Source: Pycnopodia helianthoides
Lineage: Eukaryota; Echinodermata; Asteroidea; Forcipulatida; Asteriidae
Direction of reading: 5' to 3'
Length of the DNA stretch: 64,000 bases
Assembly (NCBI GenBank): GCA_032158295.1
Contig: CM063251.1
Location: 19,345,425-19,409,424, forward strand
The position numbers and the translations under genes are program-made. This document shows positions 1-12,005 of this stretch, piece after piece. The number at the start of each line of letters is the position of its first letter. Position 1 is the first letter of the stretch. The notes beneath the pieces are model-generated. The model did no database searches. It was not told the DNA's origin and worked only from the letters and a program-made list of their open reading frames with translations.

Positions 1-236
1 GTAGCTCAGTACACGTGGACCAGACAATCCCACATGAATCCCTTTCCACTCTGCAAATCATAAAATGTAGTCTATGCTCCTGTGTGATAGCGCCCTCCTG
101 TGATTGATCAACGCAAACCGGGGAGAGTTGTTGAACCAAGGCTAACTTTGATGAAACCCAACAGTTGGGTACTGATCTTACTCGTGTTCTCGGTCCCATA
201 AAAATGTACGTGTTCTCGAAGACGCGACTATCTAAT

Positions 237-621
237 TTAAAGGAACATTACAGAATTGGTTTTTGCTAACAAAACAGTTGCTGGCAGTGTAAGCACTTTA
301 TGTTATCCACCATATACATAAACTGACAAACCTGTAGAAGTTTGAGGTCGATCGGCCATCTAGGTCACGAGAAAATAGTGAAAAACTGATTACACATTTG
401 CATGAAATCATATAGATTCAACAAATGAATAAAACGCTCACTGAGCGATAAACTCCAATCGGAAAATTAGTTTATTCATTTCTCATCAAATATGGCATTT
501 CAGACAGAAATATTTCAAGGGATGTTTTCTACTATTAGATCGTGTAAGTTTTATGTAAATCTGTGATCAAAAAGTATATTTTACAAGTTTTTTTCTTACC
601 AATTCTGTAATGTTCCTTTAA
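237..621 (+). repeat. TTAA-bounded MITE, family A copy 1
   Basis: The element is 385 bp, begins TTAA then AGGAACATTACAGAATTGGT, and ends with the exact reverse complement of that followed by TTAA, so it has perfect terminal inverted repeats of about 20 bp and a TTAA target. Near-identical copies lie at 17031, 46104 and 59441 (inverted). It has no coding capacity. TTAA targeting is typical of piggyBac-type transposases, so it is probably mobilised in trans; that superfamily assignment is inference. It carries the conserved internal core (AAACCTGTAGAAGTTTGAG) also found in families B and C. Confidence 0.9.
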
Positions 622-2825
622 CACAGTCTGCTTGTAGTGTTTTGTTTAATGACAGTTGGAGGATGGGAAGTGTCATTACTAATTCGAAAAGTGTATGATT
701 TGTCATTCCTTTTTAAACACTAACTGTGTGACTGGATCTTTAAATTTAAAGATCGCCACTTTCTACTAAATAATAATAAAAGTACGATACATGAAACTAG
801 TAAGTAATATACACATGTATAAACAAACAGTTCACAGAATACAAACAATCATTATTAAACTAATTAAAACTCAACATTAAACAAGTAAAATATAAATAAA
901 ATAAAACATAAAAAAACATATAATTATACTGTGGCGCGCCACTATGAAACGTACTTAGTCCAACCAATTGCTGCTGTTGAGAAGTTCATCGACGATTCAT
1001 GAAATAAATAATAACTGTTTTTGGGTAAAGCAAAATCAAAGTCTAAATAAATTTTAAAAGATCATAAAGAGCCTGTAATTATATTAATCCCTGGTTATAA
1101 AGTAACAATCCAAATTTCAGTTAAAAACAAAAATCACTCCTCCGGCTATTGTTATAATTATCGTCTAGCAAACTTAGGCTGGCTTCCCTACCAATATTAT
1201 TTCGGCGTCCAATTACTAAGCCCGCCCGAAGACATTTGAGATGGTGGGGATATGTGTATTATGTATATGGGTAATATACAACTGCGCCAAAATTAATCAA
1301 GACCAGCTCTCAATAAAAGTTGTTTGTACTTTGGTGGGGCGTAATTGTATAGGAGCGTGGCTTCGGGGAGAACGAAGTGGAGTAAATCACGATTCACAAG
1401 AATATGGATGGATGGGAGTAAACCGCTATTTCCCCCCCCTCCAATTGACGATGTGATGTTCGTTGGCGCCAAGGTGCTATTGGTACTCGCTCCATAACGA
1501 TCACCAGTCATTACTGGGTAATTATTAGGTCAAACAAGGCCCTTCTTGACGCTCGGTTTTTTGTTGCAGAACTGTGTTTGTCCTTCCCTTCTCGTTGAAG
1601 GCACATATTTATAGACTATTATAGGATAATGGCTACAAGTGGCCTTGTAAATGGTTACTTGAATATAAGTGGCTTGGTTGTTCAAAATAGAAAAATCTTA
1701 AATTCCAAAAAAATTACCGACTTGTGTTCATGAATAAAGAGACGGGTAAACTTTAGACATGTGAAATCATACTATCTAATGTCTGCGTGCACCGCATCAT
1801 TACAACAGGGGTATCTAAAATTTGAAGCCAAGTTATAAATTTCTCACAGAAGAGTTGATTTTTTACCGTAATTTATTTCCATTTTGTGTTTGTGGAATTG
1901 TTGACTTTTTTCTTAATTGCAAAGGTTAATAATTTTTGTGTGTGTAAATGATCAACAATTGATTACTTTATTGACCTGAGTATTACCAAGACTGTATTGA
2001 ATTAGCATATCAGGAAAAAAGTCAATCATTTGATCAATATTTGTTAATTGATAATGTAAGTGTATATAAAATTGACAAAGTTGTCATGACTTCTATCTAA
2101 ATCGCTTCAGAACCTTGTTGCTTGAATCAAGACTTTGGCCCGGCATATTCTTCCAGCGTTTACTCGTGCGCACACATTGCAAACAAAATGTAATTACTAT
2201 TGATCATCATTTTTCAAGTTGATTTTAGACTTCGTTGTAGCCGCAAGATAAAAGAAAATAGGTCAGATCAAGACAACCCGAAGACATTCTGACCAAAAAG
2301 AATACTTCCTTCCTTGTTCAGTAATGGCGCGGTTTAACATGGACATAATTATAGAAGCGATTTGATTTCTTGTTCACTGCAAGATATACCGAGGCGGTGA
2401 GAGAAATAGGAGTTGACTTTTCGATTGCAACAATGGACAAGATTTGTCATAATGACGACGAAGAAAATGTTCAATAGGCTCAAGCAAGAAGATGTTTTAA
2501 TCAAATTTACCGGCCCAGACAGAGTTACATACAATTTAATAGCTTCGCGTATCGGCTATACCTTGGCTGTTGAAAACCGGCAAAGAAACGATTTGGGTTT
2601 TGTTCATCTGATAAAGAAGGTGACAAATCAGGTCTCAGCTGGTGATTGATCGTAGGCATTTGAGAGTAGTTTTTAAAGTGTTTTAAAAGAAGAATACTTC
2701 AAGCTGGCCATACAAAAAAAATTGTTCATCATTTTGTGTTCCTTGATCTATTCGAACCCGCGGAAATGCATGCGAAATGAATGACACTACCATGTAATTA
2801 CATGGTTTTCTTGGGATGTTGATGG
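622..2825. other. AT-rich stretch with no supported gene
   Basis: The stretch is AT-rich sequence with no splice-bounded exon or repeat family that I can support. One 78-codon open frame at 2413-2649 is listed separately at low confidence. Confidence 0.5.
2413..2649 (+). CDS. Unrecognised 78-codon open frame, doubtful
   Basis: This is an uninterrupted ATG-to-stop frame whose product is mixed and charged rather than low complexity. A second in-frame Met (the MTTKKMF start) has a purine at -3. I recognise no domain, signal peptide or membrane segment. No polyadenylation signal or convincing splice site frames it. A frame of this length is expected by chance in 64 kb, so it may be non-coding. 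Transcript data or a homologue in another echinoderm would be needed to upgrade it. Confidence 0.15.
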   Translation: MTFRLQQWTRFVIMTTKKMFNRLKQEDVLIKFTGPDRVTYNLIASRIGYTLAVENRQRNDLGFVHLIKKVTNQVSAGD

Positions 2826-3134
2826 CAGCGCCGAAACTTACAAACTTTTAGGGGGGGGGGGTCTAGCACTTGTGGCCAAACTGTAGTTTCCGTTTGCATT
2901 TTTCCCGAAACAGGGCTCTATTTATGTCAATTATTATTATTTATAAGATAATCTGCCGAGGAGATGCAAACAAATACATTGCCTGCGTGTTAATAGAGAA
3001 ATAGTTTTAAAAACACTGAAAATACTGCTCATGAAATGTAACTTGTCATTCGGGATTTTTTTATTTAAAAAAATCAAGATTCCAAATGGGGGGGGGAGGG
3101 GAGGGGGAGGGGGGTGCCCCGTAGTTACTCACTG
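2826..3134 (+). repeat. hAT-like MITE, family E copy 1 (degenerate)
   Basis: It starts CAGCGCCGAAACT, ends AGTTACTCACTG, and shares an interior (GTTTCCGTTTGCATTT, GCCTGCGTGTTA, poly-G before the 3' end) with the cleaner copy at 47686-48045. Flanking octamers GTTGATGG and GATGAGGG match at 6 of 8 positions, consistent with a decayed 8-bp target duplication. The 3' part (about 3086-3115) is strongly G-rich. Confidence 0.65.
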
Positions 3135-4150
3135 GATGAGGGTGGAGGTGGAGATGAGGGTCCAACGTAGGGTGGCCGTTGTAGAAACTCCCTGTAGCCT
3201 ACAGTTTCTCCTTTTGGAATTAAGCAAACTGTTGGGTCAAGCGTCGGGCGTGGAGATTGAAAACTCCGTCTTCATTCGCTTCGTGGAAAGTGGGGTGAGG
3301 GGTGAGGGGTGACATTTGGGTAATGAAGCAAAATATCATATAGAAGCAGAATATTAAATGTATTGCATCAAGAACTTGATTGTGCTATCAATCAAAGCCC
3401 ATTAATGTTAAAAATAGAATCACATTCCATCTTTTTGTATGGAACAAGGCTTAAGATGTCAAATTCGTGAACAAGGCCGATACATCAGATATGATTACAA
3501 AATAATAGTTAATTTTTTGAAACGGATACACAATGTAGAAAACTGCACACAGATTCCAAGTTAAGCAATATTGGTCTTAATAAATTCGGAGTTGCCACGA
3601 AGTGCGTTGATCTGTTTTTGCGAAGGGATTGGGCGAAGTTACCACCGAATGTATGTGATAGGAGTTTGATTATTTACAGATGGAATAACAATAATGATAA
3701 TGTTTGTGTCACTAGCGATTCATTCTATCCGGGACATTAGGGAGACGCCATCGGTTTGAGAGAAATTGATTTGGATTTGATTGAATTTGAAATGTTCCAC
3801 TCAGTTGTCATTCCCAACCGTTGTCTGTTGGCCTCAGTTGGACTTCTTCAATGATATCGTTGCAGGTACAGCATGGTTGGAATCTATGTATTTGTTTTAT
3901 TATTAATATCATTATTGTTTTCTTTTTCAGCTTTGTTGGCAAATTTACAGAAGAATATTTTGTAGCCCTATTATACGTTCCAAAAAAATAAAATAAAAAA
4001 ATAACAAAATAAAATAGAACACGCACAAAAATTGCCGGACACTGTTACAACGAATGCAAGTGTATAATCAATAAATAAAAGACATATCTACAAGACAATA
4101 GCTTTTAATTTCGCTTTCTGATAAATTACATTGATTTTACAATAGTTTAA
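3135..4150. other. No gene or recognisable repeat seen
   Basis: AT-rich sequence. The open frames are short and show no splice or protein-family support. Confidence 0.5.
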
Positions 4151-4411
4151 GTTGTTGAAAACATCAATTAAGCAACTAAACAAAAGGTAGCTATAAGCAA
4201 ACTTGTGACGTAATAATTTTAGGAGCGTATTAGGTACATGTGGATCTTTTGTACAATTTTTGTCTTGTGGCACGGCAATCTGTTTACTTTCAATACAATA
4301 ATAATATAGTATTTTATTTATTAAGTTTATCACTGGTCAAATAACTGCGTTTTTGTCCACATGTAATACAGTTGTAGTGCAAAATATTGAATTTAATAGT
4401 TTCATGTGTAA
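4151..4411. repeat. Local segmental duplication, unit 1
   Basis: This segment, from GTTGTTGAAAACATCAAT to TAGTTTCATGTGTA, recurs in the same orientation at 5644-5922 with small indels and substitutions. No terminal inverted repeats are visible, so it is either a local duplication or two insertions of an unrecognised element. Confidence 0.8.
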
Positions 4412-5643
4412 CCCTTCTTACGTCAGCAAATAAGACAATGGCAGTCAGGGATGTAAATAGAAGTTTTCAATTTGCCGTGTTTTTGACCACGTGAGGGCTC
4501 ATGCCAACCGAATTCACGTGATGCAAAACATGTAAACGAACTTGGTTTTTTGTCCATTCTTGTTAATTATTATTTTTATGTATCTCGTCATTGATGCAAG
4601 AAAACAACATACAGGCAGTTCAATTAGGATCAAAATGTTATTGAGATGCGATAAAAGTCCCTGCTGAAAGCGCCCTCTTGCGGTCAAAAATTGGGTTCAA
4701 GAAAATAAATGAGGATTATGTTTCAAAATTATATATATATTTTAAATATCTGTGTCTTTAACGTCAGGAAATGACATTTTGGGATAACTCGCTGTAGATC
4801 CGCCAAAAGCTATACACAGTTTGCAGAAGGAAATCACAAAAACCCAACAGCGTTTTAACAAATAAATTAATTCAACCGTAAAACGAACACTTTTAAAAAT
4901 ATGCCATTGCATGCCAAATGAATTAATTAAACAAGTATTCTCATTGTGCTTTGTGTATTGTCGAATTAAAGACGTCAATTGGATTCGACAAACTGTAGAC
5001 AAAGATGCTCGCATAAAATTATGAACAACATTTCATTCTTACAACAGCCAGGCATTTTTCGTCTTCCGAAACAAAACCCATACATGTACAATTTTGTACA
5101 TGAATGTCAACATCTCTCCGCAACCAGAATTAGAACAGAGTTGATGTTCATACGTAATAATCATTAACTCAAGTCAATACAATAATGTAGGTTTCGCTGT
5201 ATATTATATTATAGTTTGGTATAAATATTGATTCTATGCTTCTACTAGGAGTGACATAAATGACACATTCTAATTATTTCATTTTTTTTCTCCAAAGTGC
5301 AATTCCCTTGGAGAGTCAAAGTTCTTTTAATATCCCAGAGTGGACCATTCCACAGAGGGGGATCAGGTCCCAGAGTTGTGTATATATTATTTTTGAGGGG
5401 CTGAAAAATATTTTCACTCATATATTTTGTGCACAAAATTGTACAGATATACAGACCTACCCAGACCTACCCAGCCCCGACTCTCTGATAAAGTGGATCT
5501 ACTTATTGGTAGCAGGCTTCCCGATGTCTTGCTGACAGCTTGCGCTAGGCTCTGTGGTTTTAAAATCCATCGTCCCTGCCAATCAAACGTTTTGGCTTAC
5601 TGGGGAGCCAGTTACTAGTGGAACCTTCAAGCATTCGTAATTA
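4412..5643. other. Spacer between the two duplicated units
   Basis: Contains a short (TA)n near 4731-4742 and a lightly repetitive CAGACCTACC stretch at 5453-5473. No gene is supported. Confidence 0.5.
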
Positions 5644-5922
5644 GTTGTTGAAAACATCAATAATTTAAGCAACTAAACAGAAGGTAGCTAATATTAAGCA
5701 AACTGGTGACGTAATAATATTTTAGGAGCGTATTAGGTACGTGGATCTATTGTACAATTCTCTTGTCAACTTTTGTCTTGAGGCGTGGCAATCTGCTTAC
5801 ATCCAGTACAATACATTATGATAACATTTTATCTATTAAGTTTATCTCTGGTCAAAGAACTGTATTTTGTCCACAGGTAACACAGCTGCAGTGACAAATA
5901 TTGAATTTAATAGTTTCGTGTA
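5644..5922. repeat. Local segmental duplication, unit 2
   Basis: Second copy of the 4151-4411 segment, in direct orientation 1.5 kb away. Shared landmarks in order are GCAACTAAACA, GTGACGTAATAAT, AGGAGCGTATTAGGTAC and TATTGAATTTAATAGTTTC. Divergence is mostly small indels. Confidence 0.8.
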
Positions 5923-6635
5923 ATTGCTGGGGTAAGCCTCTACTCCCGCACTTTCGGGTTAAAACGGCTGTCCATTCTTCCTATAATTGCTATGTTCTTA
6001 GTTGAAGTGATGTGCGTGGATTGATACATAGTGTGTCTTTGTGTAGAGGAGGGGAATTTGAGGTTACGGTGATAATTATTTTGCTATCACCATTTCCACT
6101 CTTCATTCGAAGTGGGCCAGGTGTCGGGTAATGTTGTCCCCACGGACGCAGCGGTCCGGCCGGACAGAATCTCCTGCCACACCGGCCCAACTGAAGTGCC
6201 CTATTGAATTCATCCGGTGAACGGTTTATTCGACTGTTTCATGATTCGAAAACAATCTTCATTGTCTTTATTCTATTACTAATACAGTATTCCTTATACT
6301 ATGTGGTGGGCTTGTGGAAATTAAAAAGGCTCAGGAAAAGTTGTTGCTTAAAGCTACACAGTGTGCATTTTACTTTATAACAAACAGGACTGTTTTTGTT
6401 TTCATAATTATGGCTTACGTCAGTAATAGTGGTCTCATGAAAACAAGTACAAGCATTAATTACAAATTACAGTACATTTGGGATATAGTAGTACTTCGAT
6501 TTCCCGTAATGTACATTACACACACATGGCTATTGCGTGAAAGACAACCTAGAGAGAGAGAGAGACCGTGACTAGACCAATCCGCATAAGTAAATCAGGG
6601 TTTTAGGCATGAAGGCCCGACTGGCCGGAGTTTGA
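5923..6635. other. Spacer with a GC-richer patch
   Basis: A GC-richer patch spans roughly 6110-6190 and a (GA)n run lies at 6551-6565. No homology is recognised and no exon supported. Confidence 0.45.
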
Positions 6636-6775
6636 ATAGACTGTGCAAGTCTCGCGCGTATACGAACACTGGGACCCGTTAAAGTGCGCGAGTTGGTGTC
6701 CCTCGCGTTAAAGCAATACGAGGGACCAAAGTAGTCTCAGACAATGGTCGAATACGCGAGACTTGCACTGTCTAT
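6636..6775 (+). repeat. Short TIR element, GTGCAAGTC family copy 1
   Basis: The 140-bp element has near-perfect 21-bp inverted ends beginning ATAGACTGTGCAAGTCTCGC, with one mismatch. Related ends occur at 26429-26577, near 18755, and in the repeat unit of the 19331-19950 minisatellite. It lies just past the 3' end of the peptide gene. Confidence 0.75.
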
Positions 6776-6841
6776 GAAAAAAGCAGAAAAAACCAATAAC
6801 TTCAAAATGTTTCCTTAAACTTAATGGTGACCTCAGCATAA

Positions 6842-6847
6842 TTTATT
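6842..6847 (-). promoter_or_regulatory. Polyadenylation signal AATAAA
   Basis: The plus strand reads TTTATT, which is AATAAA on the minus strand, 196 nt downstream of the stop codon of the peptide gene. It is the expected cleavage signal for that transcript, placing the mRNA 3' end near 6815-6830. Confidence 0.6.
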
Positions 6848-7042
6848 CCCGTTTTGTTCCCACTTTGAATTTCAAGAAACGTATACAAATGCAAAGCAAA
6901 AAGCCGGATGAAAATGGTCATTAACGCAACACCCGATAAGGTATAAAGTTTATAACGCAAAGTAAAATGATCCATGCCTTCCACGTATGTTTGATAATAA
7001 TCAAATAACAAGTCCGAGTTTCATACAAGAAGCGTCGTCCAA

Positions 7043-7179
7043 TCATGCCGCGTCATCTATTTGAGAAGTCCGTGACGCCAACAGCGAGCTGGAGAGGAGT
7101 CGGTCCACTAGACGAAGCATGTGCAGATTGTTTTGCCGTTCGTTTTGATAATCCGTAGCTTTTTGAACTGCTTCTTCGA
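7043..7179 (-). CDS. Putative neuropeptide precursor, coding exon 3 (C-terminal tail, stop)
   Basis: The acceptor on the minus strand is a pyrimidine-rich tract ending CTTTTTCAG, immediately before 7179. Two bases complete a codon begun in exon 2, giving V56, and 44 codons follow before a TGA at 7043-7045. The encoded tail (residues 56-100) starts VEEAVQKATDYQNERQNN and ends SQIDDAA. It has no Cys, is acidic at both ends, and has an amphipathic stretch LHMLRLVDRLLSSSLL. No further GKR or amidation motif is present. R70, R78, R82 and R92 are isolated basics, so additional peptides are unlikely. AATAAA lies 196 nt beyond the stop. An alternative acceptor TTTTTCTAG 12 nt upstream preserves the frame (adding 4 residues) but is preceded by a less favourable tract relative to the branch region. 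Confidence 0.75.
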
Positions 7180-7814
7180 CTGAAAAAGATTCTAGAAAAA
7201 GAAAGAGGTTGATAATTTAGAATCTACTTCCTCTTCGTCGCAACCGCTCATCGTTAGCAGTTAGGGCATTGCTACAGACGAGGCAAAAGATACACTATGA
7301 CTAAAAGAGAAAACCAACTGTGGCTTTATGCAACGGGAACGCTTCAGTAGCGAAATATTGTCTCACATTTTTTTTTTTTATAACAGTGTCTCCTTTATAT
7401 TCCGAAGAGATTTATGAGTTTTGAAAGGTCAGTAATTGGTTTTTCTTCCAGATTGTGTGGAACGAGACCTAGCATGAAAAACAAAAGGATTTATGCAAAC
7501 CGCGACGTTTGCTTGCGGCGCCATTTTATGACGTGTTTACTAGCCTAATTGATTAGAAACATTAATATAGAACTGTTTGTTAATACCATAGCATAAATGA
7601 ATGGAAGTTACGAAGCACAATAGGGCCTAGCTATTGATATTCTTTGAGTATCATAGGTGTCAAACTACTTTTAGGTTGTCTTAAACAAGTTTTTTAATCG
7701 GTATGCAGGGCTCGTTTGCCTGTTTCTTGTTCATTCTGAAATACACAATACCCTGAGAAGAAAAGACAAGTTTCCTAAATATTTTGAACATAATCTTTTT
7801 TTTGAGTTAAATCC
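7180..7814. other. Peptide gene intron 2, proximal part
   Basis: No repeat family recognised. It includes a T-run at 7369-7379. On the minus strand the last 40 nt form the pyrimidine-rich acceptor of coding exon 3. Confidence 0.5.
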
Positions 7815-8098
7815 TACGGAGCTCTGGAAGTGCCATCCGACATGTTGAGATCCTGACATAGTTGTCTCCGGATGACGACATCCTAAATGCAAATTAGTCG
7901 ACATACCGAGATAATTTATCTCGGGATGTCGACATCCCAGGATAAAATATCACAGGAAGACGACATCCTACTTTTAGGATGTCGACATCCCGACATAATT
8001 ATCTCGGTATGTCGACTAATTTGCATTTAGGATGTCGTCATCCGGAGATAACTATGTCAGGATCTCAGCATGTCGGATGGCACTTCCAGAGCTCCGTA
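7815..8098. repeat. Foldback element with 123-bp inverted arms
   Basis: Two arms, 7815-7937 and 7976-8098, are near-perfect inverted copies (outer end TACGGAGCTCTGGAAGTGCC) around a loop of about 38 bp. AAATCCTAC occurs directly at 7809-7817 and again at 8099-8107, so a 6-9 bp target duplication is likely, its length ambiguous because TAC is also the arm's first three bases. Long arms with a 9-bp duplication fit a Mutator-like or foldback MITE; that assignment is inference. The element is in intron 2 of the peptide gene. Confidence 0.85.
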
Positions 8099-8107
8099 AA
8101 ATCCTAC

Positions 8108-9573
8108 TGAGATAGTGGCTTATAACGTGTCATCAACCTCCCGTCATTTTGGTCAAATTCTTGAGGCAAAAAAGGTTCCCCTTCCACGATGATTTCGCGC
8201 TCGTCAAAACTTCTGCTAGCGGAAGTTTTTATCCTATAGGTCCGGACCTCCGACAAGATTTAGCAATGTTCGAGAAAAAAATTATCACTAGGGACCACAG
8301 ACAGTCCAAACTTCGTTGTCCTCTCACACGAAATGCAGTTTGTGAAATTTCACAACCATGATTTCATTAAGCAAGGGACCCCTGCTAAATTGCTGTCGTG
8401 TGAAAAGAGCCTTTAGATGTGATAGTTTATATTTTGATCTTTCAACTTAACTATAGTTGCACTTTTGGATTTGCAGTTGTGGTTTTGAAAAATGTGGTCA
8501 GGAATCCATTGTGGCACTATTTGGAAAATTTCCTGCTGCGCGACAAATGAGAGGGAAAGTTCTGTTTAAAAAAAGAAGGGAAAAACATGTGGGGGACATA
8601 TTTTCCGCAATGTTAAGTTTTTGAAGAATTTTGTTTTTCACCAAGTGTGGAACTGTAAAGAAACTCAGCACGGGTCCTTTTTATTTGCTGTAAATGTCAC
8701 AAACACTTTCTGGTCCATCATTAAGGACACAGCTGATACGATAGCTGTAGGTTTGTCACGAGGCACACCCTCGGGTTGGACTATAAAAAACAAACTCAAG
8801 GAACAAGTTTAATTATGAGTTTGGAATTCCCTTTATTAATAGCGAATTTGACCCCTTAGGTGAAGTGCGTGTATAAGAGGCATATATCATCGATCGGTAT
8901 GACCGGGGGGGGGGGCTCCTCGTGATCTTTAGACAATTGACATCAAACTTGACTTCCAAAGGTTAAAAAAGTCGCTAACCGTATAGTGGTCATCATCTTG
9001 ACAACCGGAATATTTGAGCTCCGATTATACCTGCTTTTGTGATTTCATGACCCTGAAAAGCAGGCAGGCGCCTCTGTTGATGCCCCTTTTGAAAAAAGAG
9101 ATGCCTCGAATTTAGGTTAATTTCTCATTGTTGCAGTTGTCTTGATAATGATGAGTAGACTATGTTTCATGATCATCGGATCCGAACTGAGAGTATAACA
9201 CTCACGATATGGGAGGAAAACTGAAGTAACAAAAAATGCTCTCGCTAACTATTAAATAACCGCGTAGTCAATTAGAAGTGGACGCCTACACCCACTCACG
9301 CCCCGTACCATGTATTGTTAGAATGCAAACCGCTGTAATTCACTTCATACCGAATACAGAAACGTGTGTATTAAATCCAAGTATGTTCTGAGCTACAACT
9401 AAAAGTGGACCCAGCATGTTTCCCCAAGTACTTAGCGGACTGTTTCGTATGGTAACCGGTATTGAAAACATTTAAATGAAAACTTAAAAGCTCTCAGAAA
9501 TGTTCACCATGCCTCGAGGCCGGCTTATAAATCCACGCGACATATTCAACAGTTATCGCAAAAAAGGGTTTCT
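8108..9573. other. Intronic stretch without recognised features
   Basis: Apart from an 11-G run at 8905-8915, I see no exon or repeat family that can be supported here. Confidence 0.5.
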
Positions 9574-10030
9574 TTAAGGGTAAATTGGTAAGTATTCCAA
9601 AAAATTAATGACCATACAAGATTACTCGATGAAAGGATTCCCTTTCGAAGTAATTTGGTTTGGATATTTTTCCTACCCAAAAACATTTAAATCTGAGAGA
9701 CGATTTTATGGGCACGAATCGTTTCTCTTGATTTCCGAGGGTAGGTGTCCTGTCGCGAATGCTGCGACCATATAAGATGTGGTTGGTACCCGCTGTCAAC
9801 TCGCTATAAAACGCGGATGGATTCGACGTTCGTGTGAAATCACAGTGACAGTTTTTTTTTCTCCTTTCTTCTGTTTTCTCAGCAAGTAGACTCTGTATTC
9901 ATCTGAAACTGTCACATGTGACTTTTATTTATACCGGTATCTTTCTATATAAGTTTGCCTATAAATCAGCATTATGTTGACAAGAACCATGCATGACAAG
10001 AACAATCTAATCTATGACACTACCTTTCAA
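9574..10030 (+). repeat. TTAA-type element, family D copy 1
   Basis: It shares an ordered set of blocks with 27758-28160: GATTTCCGAGGGTAGGTGTCC, GATTCGACGTTC, CAGTGACAGTTTTTTTTTCT, TTTTCTCAGCAAGTAGAC, TATAAATCAGCATTATGTTGAC and a TCTATGAC terminus. Both ends are decayed from TTAA. It is non-coding. Confidence 0.75.
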
Positions 10031-10309
10031 GACTCACCACAAATAAATTACGCAAAATATACTGTCTTATGCATAAAAAAAAGGAAAGTCCCATATGCTG
10101 TGGGCTCACAGTGTGTTCCTTGTAAACAACACTTAAGATTCACTTGAAGAAACAAAAAACATGCAAATTAATTTCATAAAGAAAATAATGAAGCGCTCTC
10201 GACGAGCAATAAATTACATGCTGGTCGGTTCCAAACTCAAATATTAACGCAATCTTAGAAGAAACTCGACCACTTCATAAACGCGTGGTCTTTGTTCAAA
10301 CTCATCCTC

Positions 10310-10697
10310 TTAAAGACACTGGACACCTTTGGTAATTGTCAAAGACCAGTCTTCTCACTTGGTGTATCTCAACATATGGATAAAATAACAAACCTGTAAA
10401 AACTTGAGCTCAATTGGTCGTCAAAGTTGCGAGATAACTATGAAAGAAAAAAACACCCTTGTCACACCAAGTTGTGTGCTTTCAGATGGTTGATTTCGAG
10501 ACCTCAAAATCTGAGGTCTGAGGTCTCGAAATCAAATTCGTGGAAAATTACTTCTTTCTCGAAAACTATGTCACTTCAGAGGGAGCCGTTTCTCACAATG
10601 TTTTATACTGTCAACCTCTCCCCATTACTCGTTACCAAGTAAGGTTTTATGCTAATAATTATTTTGAGTAATTACCAACAGTGTCCACTGCCTTTAA
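10310..10697 (+). repeat. TTAA-bounded MITE, family B copy 1
   Basis: A 388-bp element beginning TTAAAGACACTGGACAC and ending with the inverted GTGTCC-CTGCC-TTTAA terminus, with GGTAATT inside each end. The centre has an imperfect GAGACCTC hairpin. Eight family-B copies occur in this window. Confidence 0.9.
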
Positions 10698-11050
10698 TAA
10701 GCATTTTCTGGGGAAAAAAGAGGCCTCCTTTAATCTCTAGCCCTCTTCCGAAAGTAATCTTCGAGTGTGGACAACTTAATTAAACCCGACATTTATTGAA
10801 TGTTAAGAGTATTTTGAGTAAAGGCCGCTATTCTAGTTGAAGTGTTAAACAAACAAGTATTAGAAGTTGCTTGGAGTATGTGAGATTGTCACATGCTCAC
10901 TATTACATTATTATCTTATCAATCTAGAAGCAAAAATTCCAAGATAAATACAAGATGTTTGTATAAGATACAACGATGCATTAATAACATGCGACCATAA
11001 TATATTTTCATGCCACTTTTGCAATTTACATGTTTGAAATCTATGTAGCG
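10698..11050. other. Intronic spacer, nothing recognised
   Basis: AT-rich sequence without a supported feature. Confidence 0.5.
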
Positions 11051-11445
11051 CGGGCGGGTCGTGGCCAAGCGGTCAAGCACTCTGGTTTCAAGCTGTGGTG
11101 TTTCTGACCAGCAGAGCGTGGGTTGGAGTCCCAGTCGTGACACTTGTGTCCTTATTTAAGCCAGACACTTAGCCATTATTGCGGCGCCCTTCGGATGGGA
11201 CGTAAAGCCGTAGGTCCCGTGTATAGTGTATAATGCACGTAAAAGAACCCATGTACACTAACTTGCTGGTATGGTTGGCTTCAGATTGCGACACAAAACT
11301 TTGTAAACCGTTACATGGTGATAAGTAAATAAGTGGGTCTCGTAGTTCGAACATAGCTCCAAATACCTTGTGGAAAAGGTAATGATTGCTTTTTGGTGCA
11401 CGATAAAAGCGCTATGTAAGAACTATGTATTATTAACATTAATAT
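11051..11445 (+). repeat. tRNA-derived SINE, copy 1
   Basis: The head has an RNA polymerase III A box (TGGCCAAGCGG, 11062-11072) and a B box (GGTTGGAGTCC, 11121-11131), resembling a Ser/Leu-type tRNA. The body contains GGATGGGACGTAAAGCCGT and GCACGTAAAAGAACCC, a core I associate with widespread invertebrate SINEs. The tail reads AAAAGCGCTATGTAAGAACT then ATT-rich sequence. It shares head and body with the minus-strand copy at 19951-20268. Confidence 0.85.
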
Positions 11446-12005
11446 GCCCTAAAATAAAAAGGGGAGATTTTAGTGATGTGAGAGACCTACGTATAAACCA
11501 ATCATTTGTCAGAAATACTGTGCTTTCCTCATTTTGTTTTCAGCCCAATTTGTTTAGATCAAACAGCTGAAATGGCGTGATTTGTTTCCAGTGTAATACT
11601 TCAATAGCTGAGCTTTGTTACACATTTTAGGAACTCCAAATGTAAAAAAGAAAAAAAGTTGCTTAGAATAAAATATGAAAAAAGAGCAATGAGGCATAGG
11701 CCTAATACTTATACCGCGTCAACATTTAGTGTTACTTGTCGAATGACGCAAGACGTTGACACACATCTCGCTCATCAGAGAGTTTTACCAACATTGATTT
11801 TTTTCCACTTCGGTGAAGGATTTCAGTAAAGCAGGCTTTGGAACGTAAAGCCTTCTATTACGTGGCCATGATCAATCGATGCACGCACTGCCCATTTTCA
11901 CACATTTATTCATAATTAATAAGCTCTCATAAAGTGGGTGCCGTAATTTTTGAATATTTCTCACCGACAGATGAATCCAACCGTAAACTCATCTATACTT
12001 TCCTA
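11446..12005. other. Intronic spacer, nothing recognised
   Basis: AT-rich; short A-rich runs near 11646-11660. No exon supported. Confidence 0.5.

Noticed and set aside
11062..11131. Functional tRNA genes at the A/B-box sites (also 20268 minus, 30717 and 60590)
   Set aside because: No acceptor stem or full cloverleaf; the boxes head SINE bodies or sit in an inverted-repeat element.
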